A DNA stretch of 64,000 bases from Amyloporia xantha (Eukaryota; Basidiomycota; Agaricomycetes; Polyporales; Adustoporiaceae), in contig JAYKKR010000003.1 in the NCBI GenBank assembly GCA_036971615.1, positions 2,046,001 to 2,110,000 on the forward strand, read 5' to 3'. Under the pieces are notes generated by a model. The model searched no databases. It was given only the letters and a program-made list of their open reading frames with translations, and was not told the origin of the DNA. Shown here piece by piece: positions 12,822 through 23,707 of the stretch (position 1 is its first letter; every line of letters begins with the position of its first letter). Made by a program: the position numbers and the translations under genes.

Positions 12822-14613
12822 TTACAAGAAGCCCTTGAAATCCCATCCTTTGTTTCCCTCACCCTCCCGCATCCACCCCAGCCGGTTTGCCGTCAGTCCT
12901 GCGACGCGCAAAAACAAGGTACCGTCCAGGACCTTTGCGCCTTCTAACGGTGCGCCTGCTACCTCCTGGAGGACAGCGAAGTGTCCTGCTGGACGTGACC
13001 CGTAGAGGGATGCGTAGTGCGCAAGTGCACGTTGTAGCTTGCACAGATGTTCGTCCGGATGCACGAGCGTCGTCTGAAGGATTGCAAGCCACGGATTCGG
13101 GGATGGGTCCTCGGGCGTAAGAGCGTCCTTGGCCGGCTGTACATGGGGCGCGCCGTGCTCTACTGGGTGCTCGGAAACAGACGCATAGAACTCGCGGATC
13201 AGCAGGGGCGGACGCCCTTTTGCAACCCACCACGTGAGGCAGGATGTCAGGTACGTGCGCAGGAGGATGGATATGGACGTGGGCGAGAGGTAAGCCACCA
13301 GTGAGTGTAGGAACAGGGAGGATGTTACGAAATGCATCCTGATCAGGGTCGATGAAGTGTGAGAGAAGTGATGCAATGAGTGGATAGCGAGACTCACTGC
13401 ATGAAGTCTGCGTTAAATTCGCCATTGGCGACTGAGCCACGACCTCCCCATCCGGCGACACCGTACAGAAGCACGTTCATCCAGATGAGTTCCTCTATTT
13501 TGCTTGCGACCTCCTCGGCATTCGTACCGTCGACTGTCCACGCCCCCGTCAAGGCGATAAGTCTCTCACCGCAGGACTCTAGCACACGGCTAAAGGCAGC
13601 ATCGTCACTGCGGTCTGGCGGCGGAAGACCAATCGCAGAAGGAGCAAAATCGCGGTTGTGGAGAATCTGAGCGACGATTGTCAGAGCATGTATACCCGTC
13701 TGCTTCTGCTCTTTGAGGCCATTTGCCGCCAGTGCGTCCTGCGCCTTATTCAGGACCAGTGACGGCAACATTGAGGTGAGGCGAGACACGGATGCGTTAA
13801 CGGCGTCTGTGGAGATTGCAACCGCATAGCTGAAGAGCGATGGCGGGACGAGAGCAGGCGCGACGGGTGAGTGAACAGCTGTCTGAGCAAGACCTGTTGT
13901 GATATGGTGGTCAATGCACTGTCAACTGCAATGCCTCAGTTCAAGCACCTTCCGCGACCATGCCTAGCAGCCCGAATTCGGCACCGTATCCTGTATGAAT
14001 AAGAGGGTGCAAAAGCCCCGAAAGGAACCGATTCACCATTGCCATCGGCGGTTGGCCAGATGCGGAGGCGGAAAGTGTTCGCTTTGGAAGAGAAAACATG
14101 TTCTTCTAATGTCGCTGCTATACCCTTCTCAAGGAGCACTGTCGAGAAGAATTCGAGGTAAGCATTGTAGAAGCTGCGAATTTAAGTCTCAATCGTATGT
14201 CACTTCAGGTGCGAGAAGAATAATACTTTTCGTCGCCCAAGTGATTGTGAAAGTTTCTCTCAGTGATGGGTTCGGGCGACTTAAAGGCCGGGCGCATGTA
14301 CGATGAATTCCTCTGATAAGCGGCTTCCAGGAGTGTTCCACTAGCTCCGAGTTGATAGATCGCAAGCAGGTGATGGCAGGTATGACTGATGCGCTGCACT
14401 CAACACGACTCAATGGTGCAGATTATGGTAGACTTACTTGTGGAAGCCTTTATCATTGAAGAATACGTGCCAACTCGTGTAATCATCCTTCAGCGTCTTA
14501 CAAAGAGCTAGTCCCGACTGTGGCGAAATTCCTGGGAGACGTGCCGGCGACAGAGGCGAGGGTGGTGCCGAAGGAGAGGGAAAGAGTGCGTCTAGGCGTG
14601 ATGTTGTGGTCAT
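12822..14613 (-). CDS. DUF4243 / questin-oxidase-like protein, copy A (one frameshift)
   Basis: Five exons on the minus strand: 14613-14438, 14385-14227, 14173-13949, 13893-13398, 13338-12822. They mirror the exon pattern of the plus-strand paralog at 15567-17335. The family (DUF4243) includes questin oxidase and AflY, which act in ring-opening steps of fungal polyketide pathways. Conserved features include CHHLLAIYQLGA, HTGYGAEFG, GLAQTAVH, LLYGVAGWG and TWWVAKGRP. Exon 3 contains one extra base near 14070-14078: KAN is read in one frame and MVNRFLSGLLHP in the next, with no GT-AG intron possible between. Exon lengths sum to 1573 nt, one more than 524 codons. It may be a young pseudogene or an assembly error. 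MET17 is convergent downstream. Confidence 0.82.
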
Positions 14614-15566
14614 ACTGTAGTTCGAGGTGGAAATGTGGGCAGTTATGCAACTCAAGAGCAGGTAGGGAGAGACTTATAGGACGTACTTTCTCCACATGAC
14701 CCCGACGTCACAGGCTCGGAGCATACTACAGCTTAGTAGAACGCAGTACGTAAGCGACATTGATGTAGCGTAACCAGGAGGGTTGTCGAATCATCTTTGG
14801 CAGCAGCTTCGGCACTTGCGCGTCCATGCGGCAGATTCAATGCTAGTGTGCGCAACGGCATCGTCTTAGTGCGTATCCGTGCGGCAGCCTTGCGCGCGTT
14901 ACGGTCAAGGCCGTGTGATTGGGCGCGACGCGCATACACGTGACCGTGACCAGACGGGTTTGCCGTTTCATTCAGACATTCACAGGTTGTTTCGCAAAGT
15001 TGTCAGAAAACCCTTGTTGATCAATTTTCTCGTCTATAATGTCCTCCGTTCCGAAATGCAACAATTCTCATAGCAGAGCCCCAACTCGAGCTTGAACTCA
15101 TGTGCGTTATGTCACGCAGAGGATTATATCTGTTGGCATACGGTCTAGCCTCGCTGCACGATCATCGTTGCGTGGTTGTCACTCCCGGCAGCCAACTACC
15201 CTCCGCAGTGACAGTTTTTCTTATCAATTGGCTCCCAAGGCATGACAAATTTGACCCGGATCTCAATCCATTGGCAATTTGACAATGAGCAATTGGCAAG
15301 AGTTTCCCGAGCAATCCTGTTCTGGTAACACTGTGCGTGTCTGAGAGAGGTGACTCTTCGTAGTCAATACGTACATTATGTGGTCTTTCTGACACATTTC
15401 AAGAACTACGCTTATCCGATTGACATCTGACTGGTCATGAGAACATTGGAGTGTCCAGAAGTGCGATGCACCCATCTCAGTGCAGCGCCGTGGGCCCGCA
15501 TAAAAGATAGGGTCACAGTGTGCTCAGCTGACTGAGTTATCTTTTCGTTTTCACTCACGACTGGGG
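14614..15566. other. Shared divergent promoter region of the two DUF4243 paralogs
   Basis: 953 bases between the two head-to-head paralogs. No other gene is supported. The arrangement would allow joint control of both copies, but no specific operator was identified. Confidence 0.45.
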
Positions 15567-17335
15567 ATGGCTTCGCGTAGTGAGATGGACGTTTTATTCC
15601 CACTTCCCTCTCCGCCGCCCTCGCCGTTGTGTCCAGGGCGACTCCCTGGTATCACGCACGAGTCTAAAGTCGCAGTTACTAAGGCGCTGAAGGAGAACCA
15701 TGAGCAGCGGCACGCGTTCGTGAATGAATACGGGTTTCACAAGTAAGTTTCTTTGACCTGTGACGCAGGTGGGGTGGCCGCTGAGTGCTATTCAATTTAG
15801 TCATGCCTCACACCATCTTCTTGCCACATTTGCGCTGGGTGCGCCTGCTCCGCTTTACGATTTGATTTACGATTTGCACGTCAAGCGTACATTTCCTGTC
15901 ATTAAATCTCCCGGTGTCATCAAGGAGGAGAACTTCTATGACCATCTCGGAGATACGCTGTAAGCGAGCAACTCGTGCCAACTTCTTGCCTCCGCGCTCA
16001 TTTTCCTTCAGCTATTACGATGCTTATCTGCAATACTTTCATCATGTAGTAATACAGAAAGGTCCTGCTGCTGCAATAGAAGAGTATGTGTTCGCTCATA
16101 CAGCGAACTTTGGAGGGGACCTCAAGAGGCCGCGACATATGCTGAATCGCATGTATGGGCGATTATGCCATCCCATGATCTACATCGGTTACGGCCTGGA
16201 GTTCGGGATGCCCGGATTGGTGGCGGAAGGTACGCTGGACTTGGAGGTAGCTTGAATATCTGCACTACCTGACAGCACATTGTGGCATTCAGGTCTGGCG
16301 CAGACGGCCGTTCATCCTCCTACCCAATCGCAACCCGCAACGAATGCAACCATAGGTACCGACACAGACTTGACCGAGCGGCTCTCTTCTCTCTTCCTTG
16401 ACGGGTCAGTGGAACAGGCTGCGGACACCAGTGCTGTCAAACCTCTATCGTCGACGGGAGATGTACACGCATTCACGGTCCTCGCTCGGATTCTGCAAGA
16501 CGATCGCTTTGCCCCGTTCTCACTCGGCTTGACTCAGCAGGAACATCCCGAGGAGATCCTCCTCTCCTATGATAAGGTCGACAGAGTTCGCGGCAAGGCA
16601 ATCCTCTCATACGCAGAGGACTGGCTCCCGAACGGCAGCGATGCCAAACAGGTAGAGAGCAAGATAGAGGAACTCCACTGGATGAATACCCTGCTGTACG
16701 GTGTAGGATCATGGGGGAGACAGAACCAATCTGCAGATGCAAAGTTTGCTGGAGATTTCTTTTTGTGAGTGTCCGTCCTGATCGAGAGTTTTGTTGTGCT
16801 CACTGACCATATCAGTATGCATATGGTCAATTCCTCTCTGTTCCTCCCATCATTCGTGGCTCATCTCAAACCGTCTTCGATCTCGGTCTTGCTACGGTCG
16901 TACTTCGTGACCTGTCTCACGTGGTGGGTCGCGCGGGGCCGACCCAACCTCCCGATTCGTAAGTTCTACGCATCCGTATCGGCGACCTCTATCCTGCGAA
17001 ATGAAAAGAAGACCAAGTCTGGGAAAGGCTGGCTGAAGCTGGAGGACGCCGTACCCAACCCGTGGCTGCCGATTGTCGAGACGGCAATCGTCCACTCCGA
17101 CGATCACCTCTGCAAAATGCAGAGGACCTTTGCTCACTTTGCGTCGCGATTTGGCGCCAGGCCTGCGGGTTACTTCGCTGACCTGGCGGCCGTCGGCAAT
17201 ACAAAGCTCGACGGCTTGGAATTATTGGATGGAACCCTGTTCGAACGGGCTGCTGCGTTGACTGCGGAAAGGGCTGAAATGATCGGTCAGACAGGCGGGG
17301 ACGATTTATGGAGCTTCGAAGGCTTCTTTTCTTGA
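15567..17335 (+). CDS. DUF4243 / questin-oxidase-like protein, copy B (intact)
   Basis: Five exons (15567-15742, 15801-15959, 16012-16229, 16293-16764, 16816-17335) join in frame to 514 aa. The first two exons have the same lengths as in copy A (176 and 159 nt), so the pair arose by inverted duplication or duplication plus inversion. Landmarks are HASHHLLATFALGA with the His-rich start of the domain, IYIGYGLEFGMPG, GLAQTAVH, LLYGVGSWG and TWWVARGRPNLP. The family is known from questin oxidase and AflY (Baeyer-Villiger-like ring cleavage). No polyketide synthase lies in the window, so the substrate is unknown. No signal peptide or membrane span is visible, so it is probably cytosolic. Confidence 0.87.
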
Positions 17336-18948
17336 GCCGACTCGGCGGATTTCTCTCCCAGATGTGATCGTGACGTCATTTATTTTCAAGGTGTATATGT
17401 ACTTGCTCTTTCTGGTGTATGCTTCAATTTCTATTTTCAGACCTGATTTTTTCGAAATCTGTTTCATGTACAGTGGGTGTCAGCGATGGTGTGGTAGAGA
17501 CATGCGAGGCCTTCTGTGCCAATAATCTGTCTGTTCTTCGCCCTGCTTTGTGACGTACTGCGTCACCCTGCCTTGATTGGGACAGCTACCCGAGTTCCAA
17601 GTGCTCTACAATATCGGCGCAATATCGGCGGAGAACTCGAGTTGACGTTTTCTAGCATGTATGATCAAAGGATCGACAGTCAGTTGTATGAGTTCACGGC
17701 CATGATGGCGCCATGTATCATACACGATTACTCTAACCGATGAATGGGTGGAAATATTGGCCCCTCCCCCAATTGATTCGAGAAGGTCAGTATTTATAGT
17801 CAGTTGCCTTCGGGAAACCAATGTAGATCAGGAGTCTGGACTCCAGTTCGCACATTACACAGTCTGTGGTGGCAGTCCAAAGATACAGTGGTGCTGGACT
17901 TAAGCTATTTCTGTCAGTTCGCTTGCCATGTCAACATATTTCGCGGCGACGAGAAAGCAACTTACATTAGGAGCTGCTCTCGCGGATACTAATTGGTGAC
18001 AGAATCATGACAGTGAGATGGACGAAGCCACAATATTCAGCGATCGCAAGCTGTACAGTTTGTTGTGCGGTAGCAACATAAACGCATGAGGGATATCAGC
18101 ACACGCAAACGTTTTGAATCCATCTTGATACAGAATCTTCATTCGTCTTTCTCGCTTTGTGCATTTCCAAACCATTGCGGATTCAACCACCTTCAAGCCA
18201 TATTTTCCCAGAATCCTAGTGAAGATGGCACCTTGTGAGCGGTCAGCTTAATACTACTACATCTAAGATGTGAATGTTGGAATATTCACCCTTCGGTTCC
18301 AGTCATACTACAGATGCTCCAAGAGTGTGCTAAGAAGACAGGTATATTTGAGAACAATTCCCCAGTTCGTCCGATTCGGAAGTCCTGCAACGTTTGTGTA
18401 AACACAATAGGGCACGTATGTCCTGCATAAGCCATATTGAGTGAGTCTACTCGTGTCCACCATTAGATGGTAGAAACACACGTGGAAGATGTGACCCAAA
18501 TCTACCGTAGCATATCCAGTATTGGACATTAGTAGATCATTATCATGATCCCAGTTAATGCTGCTAATCCGCAGTGTCAAATAAATTGACCTTGTACATA
18601 GGTCACGGAGTGTTCAAAGAGTTCGAAACAATCAATCCGTCGCTTGATCTAGCTCGCCTATATGGCAAATATAAATGGAAACACCTTTGATTAGAGCCAT
18701 GAGATGAGAAAGCAAAGTAAATTGTATTGAATACTGCCAGTGAGAGTTTCGAGGGACTCGGCAGGGAGCGATCGAAGCTAGACATTGTACGGTTTCCTAA
18801 TGCGGAAGGCATGTGAGCGGTGGCTGCGCATTGCGTCCGCTGCTCATCACCGTGAGCAGGATACCACTTACACTAACCTCGCTGCAGCTGTCTCTAGCAA
18901 CCTTGCCGACCCACCAGACAGAGTCAACGGCACTTATCATCTGCCGTC
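17336..18948. other. Intergenic region upstream of epsin
   Basis: About 1.6 kb without a supported gene. The open stretches here are short, lack codon bias and family motifs, and sit on both strands. No tRNA, no clear repeat with ends. Confidence 0.5.
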
Positions 18949-20785
18949 ATGTCCACGATGCAGCACTTCGGGAAAGGCGTGATGCGCGTGGCGAAGAACT
19001 ACACGAAGGGCTACTCGGATGTACAGGCTAAGGTCAGGGACGCGACATCCAACGATCCCTGGGGCCCTTCGGGGACACAGATGAACGAGATTGCCCAGCT
19101 GACATACAACCAGTGCGTTTCATTCATACTCACCAGTTCTCCCTGCCAATCTACTATCTTGTGGCAGGAATGATTTCATCGAGATCATGGAGATGCTCGA
19201 CAAGCGGCTCAATGACAAGGGCAAGAATTGGCGGCATGTGTTCAAGGCGAGTGAGATTGTATTCCGGGACATAGTTTTGCTCACATTCCTGCAGTCTCTG
19301 ACGGTCCTTGACTACTTGCTGCATGCCGGCTCAGAGAACGTTGTCATTTACTTCCGGGATAACATTTACGTCGTCAAAACACTCAAGGAGTTCCAATACA
19401 TAGATGAAGAGGGCAAGGACCAGGGTGCCAACGTGCGGCAGAAGGCCAAGGATATCACGAACCTGTTACAGGATGAGTCACGGTTACGGCAAGAGCGCCA
19501 CGCTCGTGCTCACATGCGTGATCGCATGGTTCGCGGACGGGGGCTGGACGGCGAAGATCTTGGAGACGACGAGAATACTCAGCGGAGGTCGCGCAGTTTG
19601 CCTCCAAGGCAGGCTACACGCGGTGGGGAAACAGACGCGGAGCTGCAGCGGGCAATCGAGGAGAGCAAGAGGTCGTTGGCGGAGGAGCAAGCACGGCAGG
19701 GCCGGCTGACGGCGGAGGAACGCGATTTGGAGCAGGCTATTCGTCTGAGCGAGGAAGAAGAGGCAAAGCGCGCGAAAGCGATTGCAGACTCAAACCAGTC
19801 TGGGTTATTCGATGACCATAATCAGCTGCAAGTGTCTTGTGCGCAGCGTTCACAGCATGAGTCTGACACACACATAGGATTTCGACAAGCACAAACAATA
19901 CCAATCCTTTCCCATTAGTGGATATGTCAGCAGGCCTACAACCACAATTCACTATGCAGCCTCAGATGACGTCGTTCAATCCATATCAGCAGCAGATGCA
20001 GCAGGAGGCTATGCAGGCGGAGTATATGCGTCAGCAGCAAGAGTGGATGCAGCAACAGCAACAACAAGAATTGCAGGCCCAGCAGGCGGCCCTACAGGCC
20101 CAGCAACAACAGGCCCAGCAGCAACAGCAACAAGAGGAATGGATGCGCCAACAGCAGTTCTTTGCAATGCAGCAGCAACAGCAGCAACAGCAACAAATGC
20201 TCAGGCCGCAACCCACCGGGTTTGGGTGAGATCGACGCGTTAACTCATCCTCTGCTTTGAGTCATTTTCTCACATATCTCGTACAGGTCAAATAACCCGT
20301 TTGCACCTTCCCCGACTCCTGGGATCTCGGTGTCTACATCATCGTTGCCGACCTTCCCTCATTCGCTCAGCGCTTCACCTGCCCCTCAGAGTGCAGGGCC
20401 CGCCTTCAACCTGCAGGGCACTTATGCCAACGGTGGGCCGTCATCTCCGCCGCCCCCGTCGCAGTCGGCACCGCCAAGGCAAGGAACAGTGCAGGTGAAG
20501 ACGCGCACCGACGATCAACACGCACACCTTGCGAATCTCTTCGCGAACCGGGAAGACGGCATAGATACTTTCGGCAACTTCGGTCAGCTGAGGTACGTAT
20601 GCGTGTCAGCAATCTAAGATGCGTATTTTGATCCGATGTGATGCAGGTACGGACAACAAGCAGCCCGCCTGGTCGGCCAACCGACGGGGCAGCCCCAGTC
20701 GAGCCACAACCCGTTCTCGCATCAGCAACAACAACAACAACAACAACAACAGCAGAGCAGCGAGCAGCCATTTTTCTCGCTATGA
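18949..20785 (+). CDS. ENT1: Epsin (ENT1/ENT2-like) endocytic adaptor
   Basis: Six exons: 18949-19112, 19168-19246, 19295-19827, 19878-20225, 20287-20592, 20647-20785. Total 523 codons, 522 aa. The N-terminal ENTH domain (VRDATSNDPWGP, then NWRHVFK/SLTVLDYLLHAGSE) binds PtdIns(4,5)P2. Two ubiquitin-interacting motifs follow (ELQRAIEESKRSLAEE, then DLEQAIRLSEEEE). The C-terminal half is Gln-rich with three NPF motifs (TNPF, NNPF, HNPF) that bind EH-domain partners such as Pan1/Ede1. It acts in clathrin-mediated endocytosis at the plasma membrane. Introns 2 (19247-19294) and 3 (19828-19877) use GC donors (GCGAGT and GCAAGT). Without removing them the conserved ENTH sequence gains 16 residues, or the Gln/NPF frame is lost. 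CAG/CAA runs encode the poly-Gln. Confidence 0.93.
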
Positions 20786-21393
20786 CATATCCCCAATTTG
20801 TCTTGTCCTTTTCTACGTTCTTTGTCAAGCTTGTTCGAGCGATATACTATATTTTTGCCCTCGTTGACCGCATATTGAGTTCCCATCTTGTTACTGCGTC
20901 AATATCCTCCTATCTTCACGGATTACATCAAAACGCGCTTTATGGAGTCTGTTTTGGCGTTCGCTTAGTTTTATTCATGCCTATCTCGTCAGTCGTCTTT
21001 GAAGACACGAGAAATGGCTCTACATAAGTTAACCACTGAAAACGATCCATGTAAAGTTGGATACGGTTGTACGTTTTCCGAGCAATTTTAAAACATACCA
21101 TTTGTAACGCTGTTTGGACCTGGTCAATAATCTACTCTAGACTGTGGGCTCATACGAGTGGCATCCCTCATGTCAGATATGCTACAAGTTTTCATTGACC
21201 CTGTTCAAATGTATGTTATATTCGACTCACGTTCACGGTGACTTATGGTAATGCGCAAGCAGCACAGATTATCATTATGTGGATAGTAATCACACACCCA
21301 TAGCGACATTCGTAAGACAGCACGAAATCTAAGCGAACCCATGAGCAACCAATAATTTATTTAGTATGCATGTCTGGAGTGCACGATGCCAGT
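20786..21393. other. Convergent 3' regions of epsin and P450 copy 1
   Basis: About 600 AT-rich bases between two convergent genes. It would hold both 3' UTRs. Nothing else is supported. Confidence 0.5.
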
Positions 21394-23707
21394 CTACTCT
21401 GCCTTACTGAACCGAACCCACAGACCACCCTGGAAAATATCGCAGGCACGAGGTTAGTCACCGAAGACGAAGCCAAGGCGAAGGCACACACCTTGACATA
21501 GGCTGTCATGGCAGAGTTGGGCCACAGCCTCTCCGTCGTCTCGCGCCCCTTGCCAGTCTTCCACTCGGGCGGTGGGAGTGATCCCTTCGGCTGCGCTTCA
21601 GGGGCTAGCGTAAAGGTGTCGAATTGCTGCATCATGCGCGTGAGGAAAGACGAGGCCTCGTTGAGCGCATAATTCTGCCCAATGCACTGAATCGCAAATC
21701 GCATCGCGTGAGTGGCCCGGGCCACAAATATAAGCTGCGACAATCATGGACTCACGATACGGGGACCAGCACTGAATGGGGTGAATATCATCGGATTAGA
21801 TGTAAAGATTGACAGGCGCTCGTCCAGCCAGCGCTCAGGGTCGAACTCGTCTGCGTCAGGGCCCCACAGCACAGGGTTCCGTTGCGTGAGGATAGGCAGG
21901 TATATTATCTGCGTTGACGCGGGGACATAGAGCGGCTCGGAAGGCTCCGGGTATGTGCCATCGGAGGCGGGGAAGAGACAAGGCTGTGGGCGACTCTCGC
22001 GGCCGTTCACTGGTACTGGAGGGAAGAGACGGAGCGTTTCATTGATGATCGCGCGCACTGCAATTTGCTATAAGCACATCTCGTTGCAAAGATAGACAGG
22101 ACGGACACGCACTGTATCTCATAGATTTGATAGTCTCGAATGAGGGTGCGCCGCTTGGCCCGCAGTACTCCAGGACCTCCGCACGCAATTTCTTCGCGAC
22201 TTCAGGATGTAAGGCGAGGAAGTATGTAATAGATGTCAGAAGAGAAGAAGTCTGACAGAAACAAACGCATCAGGGACCACATGATAAATAATAGACAGGT
22301 ATCACTCACGGTATCCCGGGAGGCCAGAAGAATGTTGAGCAGTTGATCCTGGATGACTTTACGGTCTGCGTGGTCCAATATCTCAGGAATGTGTCCCATA
22401 GTTGCTAGCCATGATCCTTACCTTCGGTGTTATCAGCGAGGTACTCCAGAAATATGCTCTGATCCAGGGAGTTCTTGACTCCTGCTTTCTGCATGTTTAA
22501 TTTATTCGCCAGCACTCGTTCGACGAGAGGGTCCAACCAGCTCGTGATGATGTCCATATGGCGTAACTGAGGGTCGCGTCGTAGTAATTCATAGGCTGGC
22601 CAGAAGTAGCCTCTCCGGGATCGTCGCAGAATTCCAACTTGCGCAGCCTCGAAGGCTTGAGCGAACGAGCCGAAGTCGTCCTCTACTGCAGAGCCCTTTG
22701 CGCTCATACCGGTTTTCCCAGGAACGGGAAGCTGTCCGGCAAGTGTATTGACGTTGCTGCCAAAAAGAAACTCGGACGCTGCATCCAATGTGAATCTTGC
22801 ATACATGTCCTGCACTTCGACCGGCTGGTTCGCGGCAGACAGGGAAGATATAAGCGAGATCGTGCTCATGCTGTATCTATCGAAAAGCTCGAAATCCGAG
22901 ATGCGGTCACGAGCGAAAAATGGGCGAGCAAGCGCACGATGCTGCGGTAGATAAATAAGTGGCAATATCATAGCGCTTCCACTCAATTCACTTACCGCTT
23001 TCCAAACCTATCATCACAGTTAGCTATCATCTATTTGCAGAATGAAGTGGAGATAACTCACATCGTCATCACGATTAAAGATGCCTTCACCTAAAAATGT
23101 TTCCCTAGAGAAAAATGTGAGTAAAAATCACCCCATCGAGGAAATATACCCACATGCGTTCCTTCTGCCTAGGGCCCCTCCAAAAATTACTGAAACCGGT
23201 AGCTAAAATAGATTGAATATGTTTTTCGTCCATAGTAATGACCTGGACATGACTAGTCAGTCACATTTCTACTGATGTAACACCAACCGGTCGATTTGAG
23301 CGATAGATGCGAAACAAGAAGCCTACCACATCCTGCCACAGTAATCGTAAGTTAAGAGTTGTGCAGTGGTACTCTTCAAACAGGCGTAATTGAAATGACC
23401 CAAAGTATGTCGTTTGAGCGGCGTTTAGTAATTTGAGATAAATGTCAAAATTGCCCGGCCACTTTCCGACGACTTGAGGTATGCGCCGCGCGCCCAGCCG
23501 TTTAGCCTCCCTACTCTGGACCCAGTCCCAGTAGCAGAGTCGACCATAAGCGCAGACAGCGGTAAATATGAGGTATGACGGCACGGTCAGGTAACCAAGA
23601 TGAATCCGTGCTATGCGCAAGAGACCATAAACTATGCAGCAGGGTGCGACGACAATGCGCAGGAAATCACGGAGGAGGCGTAAACGATAGAAACTATCAG
23701 GGTGCAT
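21394..23707 (-). CDS. Cytochrome P450, CYP63-like, copy 1
   Basis: Minus-strand multi-exon gene starting MHPDSFYRLRLL and ending WVRFSKAE. Two hydrophobic N-terminal spans (about residues 9-50) anchor it in the ER. Landmarks in order are FARDRISDFELFDRYS, the I-helix LLASRDT, the K-helix ExxR (ETLR), PERW, and the haem loop FSAGPRI/CIGQ with the cysteine ligand. The haem loop is split by an intron directly before Cys. The long N-terminal leader, GKWPGNFD and the insert-rich F-G region resemble the CYP63/CYP52-clan enzymes of white-rot fungi, which hydroxylate alkanes, fatty acids or aromatic compounds; that assignment is from memory. A 12-nt microexon at 22996-23007 encodes VWKA. The frame appears intact, and a close paralog lies at 26516-28894. 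Confidence 0.88.

Noticed and set aside
20043..20243. Open Ala/Thr/Gly-rich frame across the epsin C-terminal half
   Set aside because: It is the shadow of the CAG/CAA repeat; the Gln-rich frame carries the NPF motifs and joins all exons in phase.
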